Assembly: GCF_002742625.1 (NCBI RefSeq)
Contig: NZ_PEBF01000001.1
Span: forward strand, 1,674,001 to 1,738,000
Length of the DNA: 64,000 nt
From: Caulobacter sp. FWC2
Lineage (GTDB): Bacteria; Pseudomonadota; Alphaproteobacteria; Caulobacterales; Caulobacteraceae
Direction: 5' to 3'
Program-made: the position numbers and the translations under genes
Part shown: positions 47,112 to 56,487 of the stretch, piece by piece
Position numbering within the stretch: position 1 is the stretch's first letter
Layout: the number at the start of each line of letters is the position of its first letter
The notes under the pieces: generated by a model
Told to the model about the DNA's origin: nothing
Database searches by the model: none
What the model saw: only the letters and a program-made list of their open reading frames with translations

Positions 47112-48035
47112 ATGCTGGACTGGGGGACAGGTGCGTCTGCACGACCGTTTTGCAGCGTGCGGTTATCCTCGGGCGGTTTAGCCGGCCATGATGCGTGGCA
47201 TCATCATCCGGAATATGAGCTCGGGTGGATTGTCAGGGGACAAGGGACGCGGTTCGTCGGCGACAGCGTCGAGCCCTATCGTGCCAGAGACCTCGTCCTG
47301 CTCGGCCCCAATTTCCCGCATTTCTACCACGATGACACCTCGCCGCTGGCCCCCTGGGCTCGGCCGGAATTGACCACGCTGCAATTTCGGCCCGAAGTCG
47401 TCGATACGCACTTTCTCGGATTGCCCGAAGCCCGCGACATCGCCGCGCTGCTTCGCATCGCGTCGCAAAGGGGGCTGCAGGTTCAGGGCGAAACCGCCGC
47501 GAGGGTCCAGGAGACCATCTCGGGGCTTTCCGCCAAGGTCGGCATGGCCCGGCTGATCGGCCTGCTCGAGATCCTCGAGACCCTGGCGCAGGGTGGCGAT
47601 GATCTCCGCCCGCTGGCCAGCTCCGGCTATTCCACCGGCAAAGGCAGCGCGACCACCACCCGTCGGCGGATCGAACAGATCGACCGCCATGTTCGCGAGA
47701 ACCTCGGGCAGGAAATCAAGCAAGTGGATGTGGCCGGCCTCGTCGGGCTGACCCCGCATGCCTTCAGCCGCTTTTTCCGGAAGGCGACCGGGCTGACCTT
47801 CGTTGGCTTCGTCAATCGATTACGCATCAACGAAGCGTGTCATCGGCTGCTGGAGACGGATGATGGCATCACCGAGATCGCATTTGGTTGTGGCTACTGG
47901 AGCATCGCCAATTTCAACCGCCAGTTTCTAAATCTGAAGGGGGTGAACCCCTCTCGATTCCGGGAGAAACGGCTGCGGACCATCGAGGCGACAACCCTCA
48001 CACAAATCGCGGAGCCGTACCTGGAGATCGCGTGA
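47112..48035 (+). CDS. AraC-family transcriptional regulator
   Basis: A 307-residue regulator with an N-terminal cupin-type ligand domain (HDAWHHHPEYELGWIVRGQG, then DSVEPYRARDLVLLGPNFPH) and two C-terminal helix-turn-helix motifs (IKQVDVAGLVGLTPHAFSRF and EIAFGCGYWSIANFNRQF). The ligand is probably a sugar from the glycoside locus. Start ATG 47112 has GGAGG five bases upstream. An upstream ATG at 47082 lies inside the palindromic operator and lacks a ribosome site. It sits between the rhamnosidase gene and the TonB receptor gene, both likely targets. Confidence 0.92.
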   Translation: MLDWGTGASARPFCSVRLSSGGLAGHDAWHHHPEYELGWIVRGQGTRFVGDSVEPYRARDLVLLGPNFPHFYHDDTSPLAPWARPELTTLQFRPEVVDTHFLGLPEARDIAALLRIASQRGLQVQGETAARVQETISGLSAKVGMARLIGLLEILETLAQGGDDLRPLASSGYSTGKGSATTTRRRIEQIDRHVRENLGQEIKQVDVAGLVGLTPHAFSRFFRKATGLTFVGFVNRLRINEACHRLLETDDGITEIAFGCGYWSIANFNRQFLNLKGVNPSRFREKRLRTIEATTLTQIAEPYLEIA

Positions 48036-48145
48036 AGCACTCCTCGGCCTCGTGCGGTCCGGGGCGTTTGCCCCGGGCCATCCGCACCCGCCGGAATTCA
48101 ATGCGGGGATAAGACCAACCATAATAACGAAAGGGAGCAGGGAAC

Positions 48146-50440
48146 ATGAAGAAAACTCGGGGGAATGCAGGGTTGTTGGCGGCGCTGATGGCCGGATGCG
48201 CGGGGGCGGCCTTTGTCGCGCCGGCCTGGGCGCAGACAGTGAAGACCCAGATACCTGCATCGCAGGCGGACGACAGCAAGTCGTCCCCTGAATCCTCACT
48301 GGTCTCGGACATCGTCGTCACCGGCTATCGCGTCGATGCCACGACCAGTGCGACGGGCCTAGTTACCGCCATCGTCGATACGCCGATGTCGATCTCCGCC
48401 GTCACCGACAAGTTCTTGCGCGACACTGGATCGACCCAGTTGATGGATGCGATCGGCTCGCTGACGGGCGTCACAGGCCAGAGCAACAGCGGCGAAACGC
48501 CGACCAATTTCAGTGTGCGCGGTTATGCGGTCGCGCCGCAGATCGACGGGTTCAGCACCTTGTCGATCACCGGCGGGCTCGGCTCGTCCGTCGCGGTCGA
48601 GCGGATCGAGGTCTTGAAGGGGCCATCGGCCGTCTTCAATGGCAACGTGCCGCCCGGCGGCACGATCAACATCATCTACAAGCGCCCCTCGTTCAAATCG
48701 GAAAGCTATGTTGAGCTGACTGGCGGCAGCTGGAACTACAAGAGCGCGGAGCTTTTCTCGACTGGCGCGCTCGTGCCCGACAAGGTCGCCTATCTGATCG
48801 ACGGTTATGTCAAGGACAGCGACGGCTGGGTGGACTGGACCAAGCATGATGAGCGGACGATCGTCGGCGCGCTCCGCGTTGAACCGATCAAATCGCTCCG
48901 CTTCGATGTGGGCGTCCGCAAGACCTCTCATGAGATGCAGATCTCGACCCTGCCGGTGAGCCACGAAGGCTATATCGGTTCCGGCTCGCCCTGGGGGGTG
49001 CCCCTCGACGCCTGGGTCGCGCAGAACTACGGCCCGCTTGAGCCGCCACAGACGATCACCGTGCCGCAATATGTGCCGAACGGGCGGCGCGGCAACGTGC
49101 TCGGGCCGCAGAATTTCAACAAGTCGGACCTGACGGTCTTCGAGGGGGGAGTTCATTTCTCGCCCAACGACGCCATCGAACTGCGCGATGTCTTCATCAG
49201 CCAGAAGTACAACTGGGACGGCCTCACCATCTTGCAAAGCGGCGCGAAGGTCATCGGTGCGGATAGAAAGTCCAGCGTCATTTCCGGGTTGCTCGCTGGC
49301 GACATCGCTGGCAGCGGCTGGGAGAACAAGCTTGAAGCCGCACTGCATTTCGATACCGGACCGATCAACCACGAAACACTGATCGGCTATCAGTTGGCGC
49401 ACAGCCAGTCGGATCACTATCGCGTCTGGGTTGGTGGGCCGGCGCTCAATTCAAGCGGTCAGCCTTGGGACTATTTCGTCGACGGACCGCGCTTGCTGGG
49501 GAAGGAATTCGCTGCGCTGACGGCGGCCAATCCCAACCCCGTAATCAATCTTTCGAAGACTTCGAAGGTAAGGACGCACGCCTTCTATGTCGCCGAACAG
49601 GCATCAGCCTTTGATGGACGCGTCCGGGTCGTCGTGGGCGGGCGGTACAGCAAGACCTCGACCGACAAACTGGGCGTCCACGCCTTCACGCCGCAGGCCG
49701 CGATCCTGATCAAGCCGTTCGACCCGACCTCGCGCCTCGCCGAGACGTCGTTCTTCCTGAACTATTCCAAATCGTTCACCCCCTCAGGCCTGGTCGAGCC
49801 GAATACGGGAGATGTTGTGCCGCCGGCGCGCGGCATAGGCAAAGAGATCGGCGTCAAAACTTCCTGGTTCGGTGGGCGGCTGGCCAGCACCGTCTCCTAT
49901 TTCCAGGATGAATTGCACGACATCGCGACCCCGGACTATTCGCAGCAGGGGCAAACCGGCATGGCCGTCTTCCATCTCGGAGGGGCCGGTCGGGTCGAAG
50001 GCGTGGAAGGGGATATTGTCTGGACGCCTAGCAGCGCGTTGCAGATCAGCGCCAACTACACCTATCTGCCCACCGCGAAGTACACCAGTTATCCCAACGT
50101 GCCACAGCAGGAGGGGCTTCGCTTCCCCTCGACCCCGAAGCGCGCTTTCAACCTATCGGCGCGCTATGCCTTGCCGGAAGGGGCGCTCAAAGGAACCTAT
50201 GTCGGCGGCTGGCTCCACACCCAGTCGTCCACGCGCGGTGTGCTCAATTCGGACTGGCAGTACAACGTCGTCATTCCCACCCAGACCGACGTCGATGCGT
50301 TTCTCGGCTACCAGTTCGGCAATTGCGATCTCCGCCTCAACGTGAAGAACCTGCTCAATCGCGACGGCTATGTCGCAGGCAACGCCTTCCAGCCGGCGTC
50401 GCCCCGATCGGCCTTCTTGACCCTGCGGATCGCGCGCTGA
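48146..50440 (+). CDS. TonB-dependent receptor of the glycoside locus
   Basis: A 764-residue outer-membrane receptor. Signal peptide LLAALMAGCAGAAFVAPAWA; TonB box-like SDIVVTGYRV; plug domain VDTPMSISAVTDKFLRDTGS, then VERIEVLKGPSAVFNGNVPP; barrel ending SPRSAFLTLRIAR. Sequence style is that of siderophore-type receptors, but location among rhamnosidase, dehydrogenase and esterase genes argues for import of an aryl or rhamnosyl glycoside. Such receptors replace porins for sugars in Caulobacter. No Fur-like box is evident upstream. It is about 110 bases downstream of the araC-type gene in the same direction. Confidence 0.93.
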   Translation: MKKTRGNAGLLAALMAGCAGAAFVAPAWAQTVKTQIPASQADDSKSSPESSLVSDIVVTGYRVDATTSATGLVTAIVDTPMSISAVTDKFLRDTGSTQLMDAIGSLTGVTGQSNSGETPTNFSVRGYAVAPQIDGFSTLSITGGLGSSVAVERIEVLKGPSAVFNGNVPPGGTINIIYKRPSFKSESYVELTGGSWNYKSAELFSTGALVPDKVAYLIDGYVKDSDGWVDWTKHDERTIVGALRVEPIKSLRFDVGVRKTSHEMQISTLPVSHEGYIGSGSPWGVPLDAWVAQNYGPLEPPQTITVPQYVPNGRRGNVLGPQNFNKSDLTVFEGGVHFSPNDAIELRDVFISQKYNWDGLTILQSGAKVIGADRKSSVISGLLAGDIAGSGWENKLEAALHFDTGPINHETLIGYQLAHSQSDHYRVWVGGPALNSSGQPWDYFVDGPRLLGKEFAALTAANPNPVINLSKTSKVRTHAFYVAEQASAFDGRVRVVVGGRYSKTSTDKLGVHAFTPQAAILIKPFDPTSRLAETSFFLNYSKSFTPSGLVEPNTGDVVPPARGIGKEIGVKTSWFGGRLASTVSYFQDELHDIATPDYSQQGQTGMAVFHLGGAGRVEGVEGDIVWTPSSALQISANYTYLPTAKYTSYPNVPQQEGLRFPSTPKRAFNLSARYALPEGALKGTYVGGWLHTQSSTRGVLNSDWQYNVVIPTQTDVDAFLGYQFGNCDLRLNVKNLLNRDGYVAGNAFQPASPRSAFLTLRIAR

Positions 50441-50549
50441 CGGTGGGCGAAGCCCAGGGACTGAACGGCGTCCCTGGGCTTTCGCTTGCGCGCTGGCGCG
50501 CGTGTGCAAGCAGCCGTTTCCCGTCTCCAAACCAGCCGGAAGGAGAGCC

Positions 50550-51545
50550 ATGCGCCTGTTACCGCGCGATCCACCAAACGTCCTGGCACGGAGCATCGCC
50601 GCCGCCCGCCGATCAGCATTTGCCTTACTGGGGGCGTGTGCGCTGCTCACGTCTCCCGCGATCGGAGCACCGGCCAACGCCTTGCAGTCCTTGCGCGTCG
50701 ATACGCCCGCCGCGTTGCGCCACGAGAGCTACCGATTGTGGGACGGGCGTGCGCCAGGCTCGACGGGGGATACGGCGGACGACGTCCCGAGCCTGACGAT
50801 CTACCGACCCGCCGCGCAGCGCGGCACCAGCCCCGCCGTCGTGATCGCCCCTGGCGGAGGGTATGTGATGCTGGCCTCTGGTCTGGAAGGCAGCGATCCT
50901 GCGGCGTGGTTCGCGGCGCGAGGCGTAACCGCTTTTGTCCTGACCTACCGAACCGGCAAAGCGGCGCGGTTGCCGACCGTTCTTGAGGACGGTGCGCGCA
51001 GCATCCGTTTCGTCAGGACCCATGCCAAAGACTTCGGGATTGACCCGTCACGGATCGCCATGATGGGCTTCTCGGCTGGCGGACACCTGGCGGCGAGCAC
51101 CGCGGTCTACGCGACGGCCGGCGACGCGCGATCCGCCGACGAGGTCGAGCGGGTCAGCAGCCGCCCCGACTACCTGATCCTCGGATATCCCTGGCTGGAA
51201 GGGACCATCATCGCCAAGGATGGCACATCCCAATATTGCCTATTCGCGCTGGAAAAGCAGGTCCCCTGTCTTCCAGAAGACTATACCCGGTTCGTCCCAA
51301 CCCGGAGCGTGACAGGAAAGGAACCGCCTACCTTCATATACCATACCACGACGGATACTCTTGTTTCTGTCGCGGGCGCCGTGCGTCTGTACATGGCGCT
51401 TCAAGAAAAGGGCGTACCGGTGGAGATGCATGATTTCGCACAGGGCGAGCATGGCACCGGGCTGGGTGGGTCAGACCCGTTGCTATCAATTTGGCCGCTT
51501 CTGCTAGAAAACTGGCTCCGCGCCCAAGGCTTCTTTCGGCCATAG
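50550..51545 (+). CDS. Exported alpha/beta-hydrolase carbohydrate-esterase-like protein
   Basis: A 331-residue protein with signal peptide (SAFALLGACALLTSPAIGAP). The fold is the BD-FAE/acetyl-esterase group: VVIAPGGGYVMLASGLEG (oxyanion HGGG variant), the nucleophile elbow IAMMGFSAGGHLAAS, aspartate in YHTTTDTLVSV and histidine in QGEHGTGLGG. It contains two cysteines near SQYCLFALEKQVPCLPED. The family deacetylates polysaccharides or removes feruloyl groups. AAGGAG lies just before ATG 50550; a longer frame to 50502 lacks this site. It follows the TonB receptor gene by about 110 bases. Confidence 0.88.
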   Translation: MRLLPRDPPNVLARSIAAARRSAFALLGACALLTSPAIGAPANALQSLRVDTPAALRHESYRLWDGRAPGSTGDTADDVPSLTIYRPAAQRGTSPAVVIAPGGGYVMLASGLEGSDPAAWFAARGVTAFVLTYRTGKAARLPTVLEDGARSIRFVRTHAKDFGIDPSRIAMMGFSAGGHLAASTAVYATAGDARSADEVERVSSRPDYLILGYPWLEGTIIAKDGTSQYCLFALEKQVPCLPEDYTRFVPTRSVTGKEPPTFIYHTTTDTLVSVAGAVRLYMALQEKGVPVEMHDFAQGEHGTGLGGSDPLLSIWPLLLENWLRAQGFFRP

Positions 51546-51761
51546 CGGCGCGTTGCGACCCCTGGCGCCCGTTCGTTCACCTGTGAGACGACAAGGTTTC
51601 GCATGGGCGTGACGGGTACGTACTCGGCACCGGCCAGGCGCTCTATAATTAGCTTGTAAAAAGAACGGGCCCATCTCAGTCTCAATCACAGTGCCTCATT
51701 TTCGCGCCGCTATCGTCCGCCGAGTATCATCTTTCGAGAGAGCCGAAGGCATCGTCACGCC

Positions 51762-52769
51762 ATGACCACTGTCCGCGACGTCGCGATCGCCGCGGGCGTT
51801 TCGCGGGCGACCGCCGCCCGCGTCATCGCCAATCCTGAAATGGTGGCGGAGGCAACGCGGCTGCGGGTTCTCAAGGTGGTCGAAGAGCTCGGCTATATCC
51901 GCAACTCCGTCGCGGCCAGCCTGCGCACGACGCGGACGGGCCGCATCATCGTGACCGTGCCCGATATCGCCAATCCGTTCTTCTCACACGTCATCCGCGG
52001 GGTTGAGGAAGCAGCGCAAAAGGCGGGCTATGCCGTCCTCTTGGGCGACACGCGCAACGAGCGCGAGCGTGAGGAGCAGTACGCGGACATGCTCAACCGC
52101 AAGGAGGCGGACGGCTTCATCTTCCTCGGCCATCGCCTGCCCGCGACGCTGGCGAAGGTCCTGGCGCGCCAAGGCGGCCGTGCGCCGATCGTCAACGGCT
52201 GCGAGTTCACGCCTTCACTCGGCGTTTCGAGCGCCCACATCGACAACGCTAAAGCCAGTTACGAGGTCATGCAGGCGCTCTACGACAGAGGTCATCGCGA
52301 TATCGCGCTGATTGTCGGGCCGGCCGACAGCCCGCTGACGCGCGATCGGCTGACCGGCGCGCGAGCGGCGGCCGAGGACTACGGTATCGTCGCCAGGCTG
52401 ATGGTCGAGGCGGGCGATTTCTCGATCGAATCAGGTCGCGCCGCCGCCCTGTTGCTGTTCGCGCGCGCACCGCGGCCGACTGCGATCTTCTGCTTCAGCG
52501 ACGAGATGGCGATCGGCGCGCTCGCGGCGGCGCGTTCTGCCGGAATACCCTGTCCAGACGCCGTCTCCGTGGTGGGCTTCGACGACATTCAGATGACCCG
52601 TTATGTCGATCCGCCCTTGGCCACCGTGCGTCAGCCGATGGCGGAGATCGGCCGGAAAACCGTCGAACTTCTGCTGGGCATCCTGACCGGCCAGCAAATC
52701 GATCCCATCTACGCGACATTGCCGCACCAGATCATCGTGCGGGAGAGCCTTGGCCGCGGCCCAGAGTAG
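51762..52769 (+). CDS. LacI-family transcriptional regulator
   Basis: A 335-residue repressor. The DNA-binding headpiece is TTVRDVAIAAGVSRATAARV (residues 2-21) with hinge helix NSVAASLRTTRTG, followed by the periplasmic-binding-protein-like sensor domain (IIVTVPDIANPFFSHVIRGV, IVNGCEFTPSLGVSSAH, AIFCFSDEMAIGALAAAR, VSVVGFDDIQMTRYVDPPL). The effector is probably a sugar. It is the best candidate to bind the palindrome ATGAGATCGATCTCAT located 50 bases after its stop and again before the araC-type gene. Start ATG 51762. Confidence 0.93.
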   Translation: MTTVRDVAIAAGVSRATAARVIANPEMVAEATRLRVLKVVEELGYIRNSVAASLRTTRTGRIIVTVPDIANPFFSHVIRGVEEAAQKAGYAVLLGDTRNEREREEQYADMLNRKEADGFIFLGHRLPATLAKVLARQGGRAPIVNGCEFTPSLGVSSAHIDNAKASYEVMQALYDRGHRDIALIVGPADSPLTRDRLTGARAAAEDYGIVARLMVEAGDFSIESGRAAALLLFARAPRPTAIFCFSDEMAIGALAAARSAGIPCPDAVSVVGFDDIQMTRYVDPPLATVRQPMAEIGRKTVELLLGILTGQQIDPIYATLPHQIIVRESLGRGPE

Positions 52770-52819
52770 ACCCTCTCGATTTCATGATCGCTGGCCGACG
52801 AGCGCCTTTTTCGGATTGT

Positions 52820-52837
52820 CATGAGATCGATCTCATG
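52820..52837. promoter_or_regulatory. 18-bp perfect palindrome, probable LacI-type operator, copy 2
   Basis: CATGAGATCGATCTCATG shares the identical 16-bp core with the site at 47082-47097. It lies 133 bases upstream of the permease start. TTGTCA at 52816-52821 overlaps its left edge and could be a -35 element that repressor binding would block. Confidence 0.8.
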
Positions 52838-52970
52838 TTTGATGGTTCCAAACACCGCCTAAGCGCGGATGGAGAGGAAACGGCATCGGAAGAGCGTCCA
52901 AATGACCCACTCCCGATGTGCGATTGAGGGGCTGCCAGGGTGACGCCCTGGCTCGGGGGAGGCAACGGTG

Positions 52971-54245
52971 ATGGTCAAGTTGCGACTGTCGATCATGATG
53001 TTCGCGCAGTATTTCGCCTGGGGCGTCTGGTTCGTGCCGCTCGGCGCCTACATGAGCAAGGGCCTGCATTTCGATACGATCATCGGCGCGGCCTATGGCA
53101 TGGCCGGTGTTGCGACGATTCTCTCAACCCTGTTTGTCGGCATGATCGCGGATCGCTTCGTCGCGGCGGAAAAGCTCCTCGGCATATTGTCGATCTTGGC
53201 CGGCGCGGCCTTGCTTTGGGTGTCGACGATCCGCACGTCGCCGTCGCTCTTCCTGTTCGGCTGCCTCCTGCATTTCATCTTCTATGCCTCGACCATTCCG
53301 CTCGCCACGGCGATCGCCTTCAACGCCATGACCGATGTCGGCAAGGAGTTTCCGGGCATCCGCGTGTGGGGCACGGTGGGCTGGATCGTCGCCGGCCTGC
53401 TGGTCGGCATCGTGGCCGGCGCCGCGCAGACGGCGATGCCGATGTGGATCGCCGCTGGCATCTATATTGCGCTCGGGCTCTACGCCTTCATCCTGCCCAA
53501 CACGCCGCCGCGCGCAACCGGCCGGGTTGTCAGCCTTCCCGCGCTCTTTGGGCTGGACGTCATCTTGCGCCACCGTGAACCCGCGCTTTGGATTTTTATC
53601 GCCTGCACTCTGACGCTGATGATCCCGCGCAGCTTCTACGACACCTATGCCAACGCCTTCTTTGCCGACAAGGATCTGCACTTGACGCTGCTCGGCATTC
53701 GGTTTGAGGCGACGGGCATCCAGACGGCAGGTCAGATCTTCGAGTCGCTGATCCTGGTCAGCCTTCCGTTTCTACTCGGACGATTGGGCATCAAGCATGT
53801 GCTGATGATCGGCATGGGCGCTTGGGGTGTTCGCTTTCTGCTCTTTGCTTTTGGCTATCAGGGCGGAAGCGTGATTATGCCAATGGTGTTGCTGGGCATC
53901 ATTATCCACGGCGTCTGCTACGATTTCCTGATCGTGTCCGGCCAGATCTATGTCGATCGCAAGTTCGATGCGGAGGCCCGGTCGCGAGCCCAGTCCTTCT
54001 TCAATCTCATCACCCAAGGTATCGGCGTCGTCGTCGGATCCAACATTGCCGGCGTCGTCTACGCGATGAATGTTGAAGTGGGTGGCGGCCACGACTGGAA
54101 GACGATCTGGATCGTACCGGCGGTGATCGCCTGTGTCGCGATGCTCCTGTTCGCGTTCACCTTCCGCGAGACGCCGGGCGCCCAGCGGGCAGATCAAGCG
54201 GACGCGCGGCTTCCAGTTCGCGAACCGGGCAATACGCGCGGATGA
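52971..54245 (+). CDS. MFS permease, nucleoside:H+ symporter-like family
   Basis: A 424-residue transporter with 12 membrane segments. The opening VKLRLSIMMFAQYFAWGVWF, then FVGMIADRFVAAEKLLG and FPGIRVWGTVGWIVAGLLVG match the NupG-related family that, in sugar-oxidation loci, imports sugars or 3-keto sugars rather than nucleosides. It is the first gene of a four-gene operon with Gfo/Idh/MocA, TIM-barrel and cytochrome c genes. ATG 52971 has GGGGGAGG eight bases upstream; GTG 52968 is possible. The operator at 52820 lies in its promoter region. Confidence 0.91.
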   Translation: MVKLRLSIMMFAQYFAWGVWFVPLGAYMSKGLHFDTIIGAAYGMAGVATILSTLFVGMIADRFVAAEKLLGILSILAGAALLWVSTIRTSPSLFLFGCLLHFIFYASTIPLATAIAFNAMTDVGKEFPGIRVWGTVGWIVAGLLVGIVAGAAQTAMPMWIAAGIYIALGLYAFILPNTPPRATGRVVSLPALFGLDVILRHREPALWIFIACTLTLMIPRSFYDTYANAFFADKDLHLTLLGIRFEATGIQTAGQIFESLILVSLPFLLGRLGIKHVLMIGMGAWGVRFLLFAFGYQGGSVIMPMVLLGIIIHGVCYDFLIVSGQIYVDRKFDAEARSRAQSFFNLITQGIGVVVGSNIAGVVYAMNVEVGGGHDWKTIWIVPAVIACVAMLLFAFTFRETPGAQRADQADARLPVREPGNTRG

Positions 54246-55384
54246 CGCGGGAAGCTCTCCGGCTAGGCCTCATCGGCGGTGGCCCCGGCAGTTTCATTGG
54301 TCCGGTGCACCGCATGGCGGCGTGCCTCGACGCGCGATTTATCCTCGCGGCGGGCGCTTTCAGTCGTACGCGGGAAAAGTCGCTCGCCCAGGCGGCCCTC
54401 TGGGGCGTTTCCGCCGATCGCGCCTATGACAGCATCGAAGCTTTGATCGCGGGCGAACAACACCGAGACGACGCCGTCCAGGCCATCGCCATCGCGACGC
54501 CCAACGACAGCCACTATGCGATTGCCGCGGCGGCGATTCAGGCGGGCTTGCCGGTCATCTGCGACAAGCCGATGACCGCGACGCTGGCCGAGGCCGAGGC
54601 GTTGGCCGCTCTTGTGGCGCGGACCGGATGCCCCTTTGCGCTCACCTATGCCTATACGGGCTACGCGATGATCCGAGAGGCGCGCGCGCGGATCGCGTCC
54701 GGCGCGATCGGACGGGTCCGCAAGGTCATGGTCGATTACCCGCAGGGCTGGCTGTCCGACCCGATCGAGGCTGACAATGTCCAGGCCGCGTGGCGGACCG
54801 ATCCCAATCGCGCGGGCTGCGGCGGGGCGATCGGCGATATCGGCGTCCATGCTTTCCAGCTCGCGGAATATGTCAGCGGATTGAGGGTGGTGGAGTTGGT
54901 GGCGGACCTGTCCCGCGTCGTCGCCGGGCGGCGACTGGACGATGATTGCAATATCCTGCTGCGCTTCGAGGGCGGCGTGCCCGGCGTGCTGACCGCGTCG
55001 CAGATCGCGACGGGCGAGCGCAATGGGCTCAAGCTGCGCATCCATGGCGAGCAGGGCAGTCTCGAATGGCGGCATGACGCGCCGGCCGACCTGATTTTCC
55101 GATGGCCCGACGCGCGAACCGAAATCATTCACGCCGGCAGTCCCGGCCTGCACCCGACTGCGCAGCGCGCGATTCGCCTGCCGAGTGGGCATCCCGAAGG
55201 CTTCATTGAGGCCTTCGCAACGCTCTATGCCGGTTTCGCCGACGCCATCGAAGGCGCCCAGGATTCGCTGAACGACCTATTGCCCGGCATCGACGACGGC
55301 CTGCGATCGATGCGGTTGATCGATCGCGCCGTGCGCTCGAACGACGCCCGCGCGTGGCTGGCCTTTCCGGGGAACGGACAATGA
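54242..55384 (+). CDS. Gfo/Idh/MocA-family NAD(P)-dependent sugar oxidoreductase
   Basis: A 380-residue cytoplasmic dehydrogenase. Rossmann motif LRLGLIGGGPGSFIGPVHR (residues 5-23), the ICDKPMTATLAEAEAL catalytic-lysine block (EKP variant DKP) near residue 107, and CGGAIGDIGVHAFQLAEYVS with the active-site DxxxH near 200. Members in related loci reduce 3-keto sugars or oxidise sugars at C3. It overlaps the permease and the TIM-barrel gene by four bases each, so the three are coupled. With imported 3-keto sugar from periplasmic oxidation, a reductase role is plausible but inferred. Confidence 0.93.
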   Translation: MTREALRLGLIGGGPGSFIGPVHRMAACLDARFILAAGAFSRTREKSLAQAALWGVSADRAYDSIEALIAGEQHRDDAVQAIAIATPNDSHYAIAAAAIQAGLPVICDKPMTATLAEAEALAALVARTGCPFALTYAYTGYAMIREARARIASGAIGRVRKVMVDYPQGWLSDPIEADNVQAAWRTDPNRAGCGGAIGDIGVHAFQLAEYVSGLRVVELVADLSRVVAGRRLDDDCNILLRFEGGVPGVLTASQIATGERNGLKLRIHGEQGSLEWRHDAPADLIFRWPDARTEIIHAGSPGLHPTAQRAIRLPSGHPEGFIEAFATLYAGFADAIEGAQDSLNDLLPGIDDGLRSMRLIDRAVRSNDARAWLAFPGNGQ

Positions 55385-56487
55385 AGACGATCAAGGGCCC
55401 CGGGATCTTCCTGGCGCAGTTCCTATCCGACCAGCCGCCGTTCGATACGCTGGATCATCTGGCCGAATGGGCGGCCGGACTTGGCTATGTCGCCCTGCAG
55501 ATTCCCGCCACGCCGCACCTGATCGACCTCGAAACGGCGGCGGAAAGCCAGGCCTATTGCGACGACCTTCGCGCCCGGCTCGACAAGCACGGTCTCGTGG
55601 TGAGCGAGCTTTCGACCCATCTGCAGGGCCAACTGGTCGCGGTGCATCCCGCCTATGATCGGCTGTTCGACGGATTCTGCGCCGAGGCCGTGCGGGGCAA
55701 TCCGCAGGAACGACAAGCCTGGGCGGTCGAGCAGGTCAAGCTCGGCGCCCGCGCCAGCCAGCGGCTCGGCCTCGACGCGCACGCCACCTTCTCCGGCGCC
55801 TTGGCATGGCCCTATATGTATCCGTGGCCGCAGCGCCCATCTGGACTGATCGACGAGGCCTTCACGGAGCTTGCTCGGCGCTGGCGCCCGATCCTCGACA
55901 CCTTCGAGGACTGCGGCGTCGATTGCGCCTTTGAGATCCATCCAGGCGAGGATTTGCACGACGGCGCGACTTTCGAGCGGTTCCTCGATGGCGTCGATCA
56001 GCACCCCCGCGCGCGCATCCTCTACGACCCGAGCCATCTGCTGTTGCAACAGCTCGATTATCTGGCTTTTCTCGACATCTATCACACGCGGATTAGCTGC
56101 TTCCACGTCAAGGATGCGGAGTTCCGACCCAATGGTCGGAGCGGTCTCTATGGGGGCTATCAGAATTGGGTCGATCGCCCAGGGCGGTTCCGCTCGCCGG
56201 GCGACGGGCAGATCGAGTTCGGCGCGATCTTCTCGAAAATGGCCGCTAACGACTATTCGGGTTGGGCCGTGCTCGAATGGGAGTGCGCGCTTAAGCATCC
56301 CGAGGACGGCGCGCGCGAGGGAGCGCCGTTCATCCGTGACCACATTATCCGCGTCACGCCCCGCGCCTTCGACGATTTCACTTCAAGCGAGACTGATCGC
56401 AACGCCGATCGCGCGCTGCTCGGGCTTCCTCCCGAGCTTGGCCCGCAGGGCCCCACCAATCCCACTTCACAACCCGGAGCGCTTTGA
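55381..56487 (+). CDS. Cytoplasmic sugar epimerase/isomerase-like TIM barrel (YcjR-like)
   Basis: A 368-residue xylose-isomerase-like protein without signal. Metal ligands appear in DCAFEIHPGEDLHDG, RILYDPSHLLLQQLDYL, ISCFHVKDAEFRPNGRSG and WAVLEWECALKHPEDGA. This pattern is shared with the E. coli YcjR type, a 3-keto-sugar 4-epimerase, so a 3-keto-glycoside epimerase or lyase is likely. Start ATG 55381 overlaps the upstream stop (ATGA); a frame starting at 55354 is internal to the previous gene. It overlaps the cytochrome gene by four bases. Confidence 0.92.
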   Translation: MKTIKGPGIFLAQFLSDQPPFDTLDHLAEWAAGLGYVALQIPATPHLIDLETAAESQAYCDDLRARLDKHGLVVSELSTHLQGQLVAVHPAYDRLFDGFCAEAVRGNPQERQAWAVEQVKLGARASQRLGLDAHATFSGALAWPYMYPWPQRPSGLIDEAFTELARRWRPILDTFEDCGVDCAFEIHPGEDLHDGATFERFLDGVDQHPRARILYDPSHLLLQQLDYLAFLDIYHTRISCFHVKDAEFRPNGRSGLYGGYQNWVDRPGRFRSPGDGQIEFGAIFSKMAANDYSGWAVLEWECALKHPEDGAREGAPFIRDHIIRVTPRAFDDFTSSETDRNADRALLGLPPELGPQGPTNPTSQPGAL

